Origin: Phycisphaerales bacterium UBA6054
GTDB taxonomy: Bacteria; Planctomycetota; Phycisphaerae; Phycisphaerales; UBA1924
NCBI GenBank assembly: GCA_002429045.1
Contig: DIYM01000035.1
Span: 1-9,710 of the forward strand
Length of the DNA stretch: 9,710 nt
Direction: 5' to 3'
The number at the start of each line of letters is the position of its first letter. The stretch's first letter is position 1. Made by a program: the position numbers and the translations under genes. This document shows positions 1 to 6,742 of the stretch, piece by piece. Below the pieces are notes generated by a model. That model ran no database searches. It was not told the origin of the DNA and was given only the letters and a program-made list of their open reading frames with translations.

Positions 1-35
1 GAACTCGGCCCGCCCGGGGTGCGGATAGCCGGTGG

Positions 36-41
36 TATCAT
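36..41 (+). promoter_or_regulatory. Possible -10 element of a leaderless promoter
   Basis: The hexamer TATCAT lies six bases before the ATG at 48. No Shine-Dalgarno sequence is visible between it and the start. If it works as a -10 box, transcription would begin at or next to the start codon, giving a leaderless mRNA. No -35 box is recognisable about 17 bases upstream. The same layout recurs before the gene at 2403. The call is inference, because TA-N3-T carries little information on its own. Confidence 0.35.
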
Positions 42-47
42 CGGATC

Positions 48-1469
48 ATGACGCGCCTCATTCCAATCCGGGCCGCCCTTCTGCTGTGCGTTTGCGTCGG
101 CGTGCTGCCGCCGTGCGCCGGGTGCGTGACGATCCAGCCCGCCCGGGCGCTGCTGGGGGGGGCGTCGGTGTCGGCCCCGCCCCGCCCGGAGTCGCCGATC
201 GAAGCCCGCGAGGGCACAAACGACCGACCGGACGACCGATCCGACGACCAGCCCGACGGCGGTCGCGTCGACGGGCCCGGCCCGGGAGCATCGGCCTGGC
301 CCGCCCGCTGGGGGGATGCGGGCAGGACCGGGGCGATCGTGCCCAGCCCGCACGGGCCCGGGGACCTCCGCCCGGCGCATCTCGGGCGGTTCCACATGCT
401 GCGTGTCAGCGATCTGGAGTACACCCACGCGCAGGCCCTCGCCGATGCCGTCGGGAAGGATGAAGGCTTCCGTTTCGAGCCCGAGGGCCCGGGCTCGCTC
501 GTGTTCCTGCCTCCCATGGGCGTTCCGGAGGACGCGGGCGGGCGGCCCGATCCCGACGACGCGGCGGAGACCTTCGTGTTCGTCACGGGAGATCCGATCG
601 AGCGTGCTGCGGGCGATTCTGACGAACACATCGCGTTGCAGCGCACGTGGATCGCGTGCTACGACGCGCACCCGAGCGCCGAGCGTGCCGAGGGCACGAT
701 CCTGCTGGTGCCGGGGATGCTCGGCACGCCGCAACCGATCATCGAGGGGATGATCCGGTACTGGCGTCGGGCCGGATTCTCGGTGATCCGCCTGCTGTCG
801 CACCCGTCACGGTTCACCGAGCGTGTCGAGATCGGTATCGCCGAGGGTGAGGAAGCCGAGGCTGGACGCCTGATGGCGGATCTGTTCGACGACCGCACCG
901 CCGAGAACACGTACGCGGTCCACGCCGGCATCGATCGCTGGTTCGATCGGCGCCCCGGGTTGGCCGGCAAGCCGCTGGTGTACGTGGGGATGTCCGGGGG
1001 CGCGATCGTCGGTCCGGCCGCCTTGACCTACCGCCCGGGCCGGTTCGACGCGGCGGTCCTGATCGCGGGCGGGGTGGACTTCTTTTCGATCAGCACGACG
1101 TCCAACTACGCAGAGTGGATCGACGCGATCGCCATCGACTGGGAGCCGGAAGACCCCGACTCCGAGGGCGAGCCCACCCCCGAACGCATGGCGCTGATCT
1201 CGGATGCCTACCTGGCCGCCTCGCAGCTCGACGCGATGCACAGGGCCCCGCTTGTCGGTGTCCCCACGCTGGTGCTGCACGCCGCGAAGGACCGGGCGGT
1301 GCCCTCGAGGCTGGGCGACACGCTGTGGAACCGTCTCGGGCAGCCCGAGCGGTGGGTGTTCCCTGTCGGGCACGAGTTGATCTTCGTGATGCTGCCGACC
1401 CAGGCGGACCGTATGGACGCATGGATCAAGCGGACCCTGGCTCGCACGGACGAGCAGAGCACGCCATGA
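48..1469 (+). CDS. Predicted lipoprotein, alpha/beta-hydrolase fold
   Basis: This 473-residue protein probably hydrolyses an ester or related bond outside the cytoplasm; its substrate is unknown. Residues 1-26 form a lipoprotein-type signal: Arg at 3 and 8, a hydrophobic stretch at 9-20, then PPCAGC with the candidate lipidated Cys at 26. The -3 residue is Cys, which is unusual. Residues 40-110 are a Pro/Asp/Gly-rich linker, probably disordered. The hydrolase domain runs from about 216 to 465. It has a strand and oxyanion-type turn (TILLVPGMLG, 217-226), a nucleophile elbow GMSGG with Ser316, a likely acid Asp415 after a core strand (LVLHAAKD), and a likely catalytic His442 (PVGHE). The complete triad argues for an active enzyme. 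The ATG at 48 is chosen because the signal peptide starts there. The stop overlaps the start of the next gene (ATGA), so the two are probably translated together. The fold is well supported and the specificity is not. Confidence 0.85.
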   Translation: MTRLIPIRAALLLCVCVGVLPPCAGCVTIQPARALLGGASVSAPPRPESPIEAREGTNDRPDDRSDDQPDGGRVDGPGPGASAWPARWGDAGRTGAIVPSPHGPGDLRPAHLGRFHMLRVSDLEYTHAQALADAVGKDEGFRFEPEGPGSLVFLPPMGVPEDAGGRPDPDDAAETFVFVTGDPIERAAGDSDEHIALQRTWIACYDAHPSAERAEGTILLVPGMLGTPQPIIEGMIRYWRRAGFSVIRLLSHPSRFTERVEIGIAEGEEAEAGRLMADLFDDRTAENTYAVHAGIDRWFDRRPGLAGKPLVYVGMSGGAIVGPAALTYRPGRFDAAVLIAGGVDFFSISTTSNYAEWIDAIAIDWEPEDPDSEGEPTPERMALISDAYLAASQLDAMHRAPLVGVPTLVLHAAKDRAVPSRLGDTLWNRLGQPERWVFPVGHELIFVMLPTQADRMDAWIKRTLARTDEQSTP

Positions 1470-2377
1470 CCGCGCTGCACCTCGTCCTCAGCCCGTACTC
1501 GCTCTGCTCCCGCGATGCGGCGGCGATGGCGGCGATGCTCCTGGCGGGCCGCGTGCTCACATACCTGCCCCGCACGCTGGAGCCCGCGGGTGTGTCCCGA
1601 TCGGACGCGATCGGATCCCCGGGATTCCGCCGGGTGATGTCCTCTGTCGCGTGGGCCACGCCGATGATCGAGGCCGGGGTGCTCGCGACATCGGTGGAGG
1701 GTGACGACGCGGCGACGGACTTCGCCCGGGCACGCCGCCGGATCTTCGATGATCCGGGACTGGCGCCGCTGCGCCGCTTCGTGGAGTCGCGGACCGAGCC
1801 AGACCCGCAGCGCGCCATCGAGCGGCTCGCGAACGACCTGACACGCTCCGGTCCCGACCCGTCGATCTCGATCCCGCTGGCGGCCGCGTTGGACGCCCTC
1901 GCCGAGCGTCACGCCTACACCGTGCTGCGCACCGACGGCCCGTCACTGGCCCAGCGGGCCGAGCGGGCACGCGAGCACGCCCTGTTCGGTTGTTCGGTGC
2001 CAGCCCTGGTCCAGTCGAGCACGCAGCGGGTGCTGGAGACACGCCGTCGGCTCGGGGACGAACTCGACGGGCTGCGCGACGCGATCGAGTCCTGCGTGGA
2101 CGGGCTGGCAGACGAGGCGCTGGTGCGGGAAGCGGCCTCGGCCTACGCCGACGCGTACGACCGCGAGCGACGCAACATCGAACGCCCGGAAGACGACCCG
2201 GACGACCCGAGGGTCGTCTCGGCCGAACTCGTCCTGACCGGCGTGGCGCATAGCAGCGATCATGCGTTGAGCTGCTCGGCGTTGGCGGCCCGACGGGTCT
2301 CGAAACGCGGCGATCTTTCGCCGCCTGGCGAGTCTCTCGCGGGGCGGTCGATCATCGTTCGGACGGTCGGGCGGTGA
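1466..2377 (+). CDS. Hypothetical protein, translationally coupled to the hydrolase
   Basis: I do not recognise this 303-residue protein. The frame is open upstream, but the ATG at 1466 is preferred because it forms an ATGA overlap with the preceding stop, the usual sign of translational coupling; upstream the same frame lies inside the hydrolase gene. The protein appears soluble and largely helical. It has no clear signal peptide or transmembrane span, although residues 17-35 are Ala/Leu/Met-rich. Residues 85-125 and 158-235 are rich in Arg, Glu and Ala, and 185-215 could form a short coiled coil. An acidic Pro/Asp patch follows at 240-249. Cys occurs at 14, 176, 210 and 270, with no CxxC pair. 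Codon use resembles the neighbours, so the gene does not look foreign. A role alongside the lipoprotein hydrolase is inferred from gene order only. Confidence 0.75.
   Translation: MTALHLVLSPYSLCSRDAAAMAAMLLAGRVLTYLPRTLEPAGVSRSDAIGSPGFRRVMSSVAWATPMIEAGVLATSVEGDDAATDFARARRRIFDDPGLAPLRRFVESRTEPDPQRAIERLANDLTRSGPDPSISIPLAAALDALAERHAYTVLRTDGPSLAQRAERAREHALFGCSVPALVQSSTQRVLETRRRLGDELDGLRDAIESCVDGLADEALVREAASAYADAYDRERRNIERPEDDPDDPRVVSAELVLTGVAHSSDHALSCSALAARRVSKRGDLSPPGESLAGRSIIVRTVGR
2307..2324 (+). other. Strong hairpin near the 3' end of the hypothetical gene
   Basis: The arms GCGGCGA (2307-2313) and TCGCCGC (2318-2324) pair perfectly over seven bases around a four-base TCTT loop. The hairpin lies inside coding sequence about 50 bases before the stop at 2377, and no T-run follows it. 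It could reduce read-through into the gene at 2403 or protect a transcript end, but chance is a fair explanation in GC-rich DNA. Confidence 0.3.
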
Positions 2378-2390
2378 TCGCGATCGCTTC

Positions 2391-2396
2391 TACTAT
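2391..2396 (+). promoter_or_regulatory. Possible -10 element of a leaderless promoter
   Basis: TACTAT stands out in a GC-rich 25-base gap and ends six bases before the ATG at 2403, exactly as TATCAT does before the ATG at 48. The gap contains no purine-rich Shine-Dalgarno sequence. This suggests that the DUF255 gene can be transcribed from its own start rather than only by read-through. No convincing -35 box is seen, and function is inferred. Confidence 0.4.
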
Positions 2397-2402
2397 CCGC
2401 CG

Positions 2403-4775
2403 ATGACGGAACCAAAGAAGCACACGAACCGGCTGATCGATGCCTCGTCCCCGTACCTGCTCCAGCACGCCCACAACCCGGTGGACTGGCACGAGTGGGG
2501 AGAGCAAGCCTTCGCCGAGGCTCGCCGGCGGGATGTGCCGATCTTCCTCTCGGTCGGGTACTCGACGTGCTATTGGTGCCACGTGATGGAGCGGGAGTCG
2601 TTCGAGTCCGAGCGCACCGCGGCCGTGATGAACGACCGGTTCGTCTGCATCAAGGTCGACCGCGAAGAACGCCCGGACGTCGACGAGCTGTCGATGGCGT
2701 CGTGCGTGACATTCTCCGGGCGCGGGGGCTGGCCGACGTCCGTGTTCCTCGAACCCGGGGGCCTGCGACCGTTCTTCGCCGGGACGTATTTCCCGCCGGA
2801 GGAGCGGCACGGGATCCCGTCGTTCGAGCGCGTGCTCGAGTCGCTCAGCCACGCCTGGCGCACCCGGCGCGGAGAGGTGCTCGAGCAGTGCGGCACGCTC
2901 GCCGACGCGGTCACCGAGCAGCTCGCGGGCCAGAACGAGCGGGTCCCGCTCGGCCCGTCGCACGTCCAGAAAGCGGTGAACACGCTCTTGCAGATCTTCG
3001 ATCGCGTCGACGGCGGATTCGGCTCGGCGCCCAAGTTCCCGCAGCCGATCTTCGTTGAGTTCCTGCTCGATGTCCGCGAGCGGACCGACGACGAATCACG
3101 CGCGGCGATCGACACCGCGGTGCGGTCCACGCTCGACGCGATGGCGATCGGCGGCATCCGCGATCACCTCGGCGGTGGGTTCCACCGCTACAGCGTCGAC
3201 AAGCACTGGACGGTCCCGCACTTCGAGAAGATGCTGTACGACAACGGGCAGCTCGCGTCCCTGTACGCCAGGGCCAGCCGCGTGTACGCCGATCCGTGGT
3301 ACGCCGAGGTCGCGCGGACGACGTGCGACTACGTCTGCCGCGAGATGACCGGCGACCCCGATCGCCCGGGCGTGGGCGGCTTCTTCTCCGCCCAGGACGC
3401 GGAGGTCGATCAACGCGAGGGCCTGAACTACCTCTGGACGCCCGAGCAGTTCGATGACGCACTCGGCCCGGACGGGGCGTCGTTCGCCAGCCGGGTCTAC
3501 AACCTGGACGCGAGCGCGAACTTCCAGGACCCGCACCACCCCGACGACCCGCCCGCGTGGGTGCTGCGTCTGTCGGCACGCCCGGCGTCGCTCGCGGAGG
3601 AGCTCGCGATCGATCCGGACGCGTTCCGCGAACGGCTGGCATCGATCAACATGCGGCTGCTCGCGGTGAGGGACACCCGCGAGCAGCCGATGACCGATGA
3701 CAAGGTCATCGTCTCGTGGAACGCGTTGATGATCGAGGGGCTGATCGAGACCTCCGCGACGCTCGGGGCCGCCGGCGCCCGATACATCGATGCCGCCCGG
3801 AACGCCGCTCGGACAGTTCTGAAAGACCTTCGATCCGAGAGCGGCGCCCTGCTGCGTGTGATGCGGCACGGGAAGGCGAGCATCGCGGCGCCGCTCGAGG
3901 ACCACGCCTTTCTCGCGAGAGCCTTGCTCTTGCTCGGTTCCCACGACCCGGCGGGCCGGGCCGAATGGGTCGATGCCGCGACAGCGCTGTTGCGCGATGC
4001 GGAATCCCGGTTCGGTGACGGCGCTGGCGGGTACCTCGACAGCGAGGCGGGGCGCGACGATCTGTTCGTCCGATCCCGATCCACCCACGACGGGGCCACG
4101 CCCGCGCCGTCCGGGGTCTTGCTGCACGCCATGCTCGATGCCCACGCGATGACGGACGACGCTGCGTGGCTCGATAAGGCGGCCGCGCTCCTCGATTCGC
4201 TCTCGGGCGCGGTCGATCACGCCCCCGTGGGCACGCTGAATCCGGTCCGTGCGGTGCTCCGGATGATGGAGCTGGGCGCGGCGCTCGGCGGGCGGTACGC
4301 GTTCGACTTCGACAGCGAGTTCGCTCCCAAGCAGCCCGAGCGTGAGCCGCCGGTGCGGGTGCTCGCCAAGACGGAACGCGTTGAAGTGGAGCCGGACTCT
4401 CCCGCGGTGTTCCGGATCGCGATCGAGATCAAGCCGGGCTACCACATCGTGGCCGCGGAACCAATCGGCGATTCCGAGGGCGATGTGCCGCTCATGCCGC
4501 TGCGGGTCGGGCTGACCAAGGGATCGGGCGTGGCTGTGTACGCCGACTACCCGCCGGGTGAGCCCTACAAAGCCCCCGAAGGCATCGATGGCATACCGGA
4601 GATCCTGGTCCATCACGAACGCTTGGAGTTCGACGTGGTGCTGGAGCACAAACCGGGTGTGGGCGTCGCGCCGGGCGTGCCGGTCGTGGGGGTGTCGTAC
4701 CAGGCGTGCAGCGACACGGAATGCGCCCCGCCGCGTACGGTGGAGCTCGACATCGCGGTCGACATCAAAGCGTGA
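2403..4775 (+). CDS. DUF255/YyaL-type thioredoxin-domain protein with C-terminal DsbD-alpha-like domain
   Basis: This 790-residue protein belongs to the DUF255 family (YyaL, SPATA20), whose biochemical role is poorly defined. The start is firm: residues 9-29 (NRLIDASSPYLLQHAHNPVDW, interrupted by no gap) match the family's usual N-terminus. The thioredoxin-like domain (about 1-175) carries CYWC with Cys56 and Cys59, followed by the conserved KVDREERPD. An alpha/alpha-barrel related to sugar epimerases follows (about 190-630), with family blocks GGGFHRYSVD (257-266), VPHFEKMLYDN (271-281) and DDKVIVSWNALM (432-443). The usual C-terminal part is missing. In its place, residues 645-790 resemble the N-terminal thiol domain of DsbD: GYHIVAAEP (679-687), then YQACSDTEC-APP with Cys769 and Cys774 and a final beta strand. 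That domain is normally periplasmic, yet no signal peptide is present, so a cytoplasmic thiol relay is possible. The stop lies 13 bases from the convergent HAD gene. Confidence 0.9.
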   Translation: MTEPKKHTNRLIDASSPYLLQHAHNPVDWHEWGEQAFAEARRRDVPIFLSVGYSTCYWCHVMERESFESERTAAVMNDRFVCIKVDREERPDVDELSMASCVTFSGRGGWPTSVFLEPGGLRPFFAGTYFPPEERHGIPSFERVLESLSHAWRTRRGEVLEQCGTLADAVTEQLAGQNERVPLGPSHVQKAVNTLLQIFDRVDGGFGSAPKFPQPIFVEFLLDVRERTDDESRAAIDTAVRSTLDAMAIGGIRDHLGGGFHRYSVDKHWTVPHFEKMLYDNGQLASLYARASRVYADPWYAEVARTTCDYVCREMTGDPDRPGVGGFFSAQDAEVDQREGLNYLWTPEQFDDALGPDGASFASRVYNLDASANFQDPHHPDDPPAWVLRLSARPASLAEELAIDPDAFRERLASINMRLLAVRDTREQPMTDDKVIVSWNALMIEGLIETSATLGAAGARYIDAARNAARTVLKDLRSESGALLRVMRHGKASIAAPLEDHAFLARALLLLGSHDPAGRAEWVDAATALLRDAESRFGDGAGGYLDSEAGRDDLFVRSRSTHDGATPAPSGVLLHAMLDAHAMTDDAAWLDKAAALLDSLSGAVDHAPVGTLNPVRAVLRMMELGAALGGRYAFDFDSEFAPKQPEREPPVRVLAKTERVEVEPDSPAVFRIAIEIKPGYHIVAAEPIGDSEGDVPLMPLRVGLTKGSGVAVYADYPPGEPYKAPEGIDGIPEILVHHERLEFDVVLEHKPGVGVAPGVPVVGVSYQACSDTECAPPRTVELDIAVDIKA

Positions 4776-4788
4776 GGCAGCGCGGCCC

Positions 4789-5421
4789 TCAGAGCACGCC
4801 GTGCCTGGACAGGTGCGAACGCATCTGGTCGACGGGGTCCTTGGCGGGGTTGATGACCTCGGCCAGCCAGCCCAGCTCGCGGGCCGCTTCCACGTTCGCC
4901 TTGATGTCATCGAAGAACAGGATCTGGTCGCCCGAGGCGCTGACCCTGCGCTCGAACGCCGCGTAGATCTTCTCATCGGGCTTGGCCAGCCCGAACAAGT
5001 GGCTGGCCCATTGGTGCTCGATCTTCGACGCGGCCGTGAACTCCTCTTCGCGACGCACCCAGTGCAGGTTGTTGGTGTTGCTCAGCAGCGAGGTGGCGAC
5101 CCTGGGCAGGTCGTTGATCTCGTCGATCAGCTGATCGACGCCTTCGAAGTCCTCGATGAGCCAGGCGTGGTGGATTTTTTCGACCTCGTCGGCGTCGTAC
5201 TTGCCGTCGCTGGCCTCGCCGATCAGCCGGAAGTACGCCTTGTCCGACATCTGCCCCGTCTGATAGCGTCGGTCGAGCTTGGCCCGGGCTTCCTGGGCCT
5301 TCTTCTGGTTGGACTTGCCCCGCACGGGCAGCCCGGCGCGTTCGCAGCCCTCGGCCCAATCCTTGCAGATCCGCAGGACCACGTTCCCCCAGTCAAAGCA
5401 CACCACACGCACGTCACCCAT
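4789..5421 (-). CDS. HAD-superfamily hydrolase (class IA-like)
   Basis: This 210-residue protein is probably a small phosphatase of the haloacid dehalogenase superfamily; the substrate is unknown. Motif I is VVCFDWGNVV with nucleophile Asp10. Motif II is SLLSNTN with Ser114, motif III is the Lys147 of LAKPDEK, and motif IV is ILFFDDIKAN with Asp171 and Asp172. An alpha-helical cap of the class I type occupies about 18-90. The residue two after the nucleophile is Gly12 rather than the usual acid Asp, as in the DLGNV form that I recall from YihX (glucose-1-phosphate phosphatase), so activity is not excluded. The ATG at 5421 is set by a strong Shine-Dalgarno sequence seven bases upstream. The gene starts eight bases before truD ends, so it is the last gene of the BFN-truD-HAD unit. 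No terminator is evident in the 13-base gap to the convergent gene. Confidence 0.87.
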   Translation of the reverse strand: MGDVRVVCFDWGNVVLRICKDWAEGCERAGLPVRGKSNQKKAQEARAKLDRRYQTGQMSDKAYFRLIGEASDGKYDADEVEKIHHAWLIEDFEGVDQLIDEINDLPRVATSLLSNTNNLHWVRREEEFTAASKIEHQWASHLFGLAKPDEKIYAAFERRVSASGDQILFFDDIKANVEAARELGWLAEVINPAKDPVDQMRSHLSRHGVL

Positions 5422-6742
5422 CGCCTGGCTCCTCCCCGAGGGGGACCTTCATCACTTCATCCATCACGGTGGTCGCGAAGGACCCCCGCGGCAGTTCGAA
5501 CGAGCAGCGGACGTACGAGCCGTGCTCGTCCACGCCGCCCTCCACGTCGGGGTCAACGACCGGGATCCGCATGGGTCTCCGGTCGCCCCCGATCATCTGG
5601 TACCCGCTCCGCGTTTCGCACGCGCTGAGATCCTCGGGGGTGACGCCCGCCGAAGCCAACGCCTCGAGTTCGGTCTCGTCGATCGCGCCCGAAGCCCGGG
5701 GCATGGTCGTGCCCCACATCGGCCCCGAAGGCGAGATCTCGAACGAAGCGAGCCTGTCGAGCAGTTCCGGCTCGGACCCATTTGTTTCGTTGACCGCGAA
5801 CACATCGCGGCTCTTGATCGGGAACGCCAGATCGCCCGGCACGAGCCGATCCAGGGTGCCCGACCCGATCCGCCGGTTGAGCACCGTGTTGAACACGGCG
5901 CTCTGGAAGCTGGAGATATAGAACCCCGCCGCGGTCGCGTCGATCGCCCCGATCGCGGATTCGTGGTCGCCGCCGCCGGCGAGCACGCGGAGCGCCTGAC
6001 GCTCGCCCTTGAACACCTTGGGCATCGACTCGAAGGCGCGGCGCATGTCGCCGGAGGCGTACGCCTCGCGCGCCTCCCGCTGCAGGTCGGGCATCACGGG
6101 CCCCACGCCGAGCATCAGATCGAGCGCGCCCCGCGCGTCCCCGAGGACCATCGCACGACCGACGAGGTGGTTGTTCTGGAGGTAGCCGAACCGCTGCAGG
6201 CCGAACCGGTTGGGAAGCCCCGTCCGCGACAGCCTCGCCAGCGAGTTCTGGGCCTCAACCACCGAGGTCGGCGTGACGCCGCGCACCTTGATGACAAAGC
6301 GGTTTCCCGCCAGGTGACCGCGCTCGAGCCGGTTGTCGTGCATGTCGATCCACTGCACCGTCAGCTTGGGGTGGCTCAGGCTCGGGAAATCCTCCGGGGT
6401 CTTGCCCGGGGTGTGGACGGAGACCACCTGGCGGGTGATCGCGCGCTTGTCTTTCAGGCCCGCGTGCCCGATGTCCCGCTGGGCGACCCCGAAATGCCCC
6501 GCCAGGACGTCGCGCATCTGGATCGTGCTCATCCCGCGCTTCTCGACGTACATGTAGATGTAGTCGCCCGAGCCCCGCGGCTCGTAGAGCGGGATCTCGT
6601 CGACCATGAAGTCTTCGTCGCGTTCTTTGATCGCGCCGCCGATGCCCGGCACATCGCGCGTGAGATACACGGGCCCCACGACTCCGGCGCCGAACGCGCT
6701 CCGGGTGCCCGAGACTCCGGCTTCGTTGCCCATCGCGGCCAT
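5414..6742 (-). CDS. truD: tRNA pseudouridine(13) synthase TruD
   Basis: This 442-residue enzyme should convert uridine 13 of some tRNAs (notably tRNA-Glu in E. coli) to pseudouridine in the cytoplasm. The family signature GHAGLKDKRAITRQ (92-105) holds the catalytic Asp98. Other conserved TruD blocks are present: IKERDEDFMVDEIP (38-51), NRFGLQRFG (178-186) and the C-terminal FELPRGSFATTVMDEVMK (415-432). The long insert between about 190 and 390 corresponds to the TRUD-specific domain. The length fits the bacterial and archaeal range, toward the longer side. The ATG at 6742 is preferred because it shares one base with the stop of the nuclease gene (TGATG) and has GGAG five bases upstream; Met4 is a possible alternative. 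It overlaps the HAD gene by eight bases. All key residues seen are intact. Confidence 0.95.
   Translation of the reverse strand: MAAMGNEAGVSGTRSAFGAGVVGPVYLTRDVPGIGGAIKERDEDFMVDEIPLYEPRGSGDYIYMYVEKRGMSTIQMRDVLAGHFGVAQRDIGHAGLKDKRAITRQVVSVHTPGKTPEDFPSLSHPKLTVQWIDMHDNRLERGHLAGNRFVIKVRGVTPTSVVEAQNSLARLSRTGLPNRFGLQRFGYLQNNHLVGRAMVLGDARGALDLMLGVGPVMPDLQREAREAYASGDMRRAFESMPKVFKGERQALRVLAGGGDHESAIGAIDATAAGFYISSFQSAVFNTVLNRRIGSGTLDRLVPGDLAFPIKSRDVFAVNETNGSEPELLDRLASFEISPSGPMWGTTMPRASGAIDETELEALASAGVTPEDLSACETRSGYQMIGGDRRPMRIPVVDPDVEGGVDEHGSYVRCSFELPRGSFATTVMDEVMKVPLGEEPGDG
5429..5437 (-). promoter_or_regulatory. Ribosome binding site of the HAD hydrolase gene
   Basis: On the minus strand GGGGAGGAG ends seven bases before the ATG at 5421. 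It lies inside the 3' end of truD and fixes the HAD start, which supports co-translation of the overlapping pair. Confidence 0.75.

Noticed and set aside
1..51. A short open frame from the left edge ending in TGA at 49-51, overlapping the first ATG as ATGA
   Set aside because: It would be a neat coupled end of an upstream gene, but only 16 codons are visible. They include ATA and have a clearly lower third-position G/C share than the real genes.
1115..1465. N-terminal extension of the unknown protein into the hydrolase gene
   Set aside because: The sequence there codes for the hydrolase in another frame, and the ATGA overlap at 1466 is a much better start.
4776..4788. Terminator between the convergent DUF255 and HAD genes
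   Set aside because: The gap is 13 bases with no stem-loop and T-run. Small GCAC/GTGC complementarity inside the HAD end is too weak.
3096..4976. A 626-codon open frame on the minus strand opposite the DUF255 gene
   Set aside because: Long antisense frames are expected in high-GC coding DNA. Its translation is His/Arg/Pro-rich with no domain, and it lies opposite a well-supported gene.
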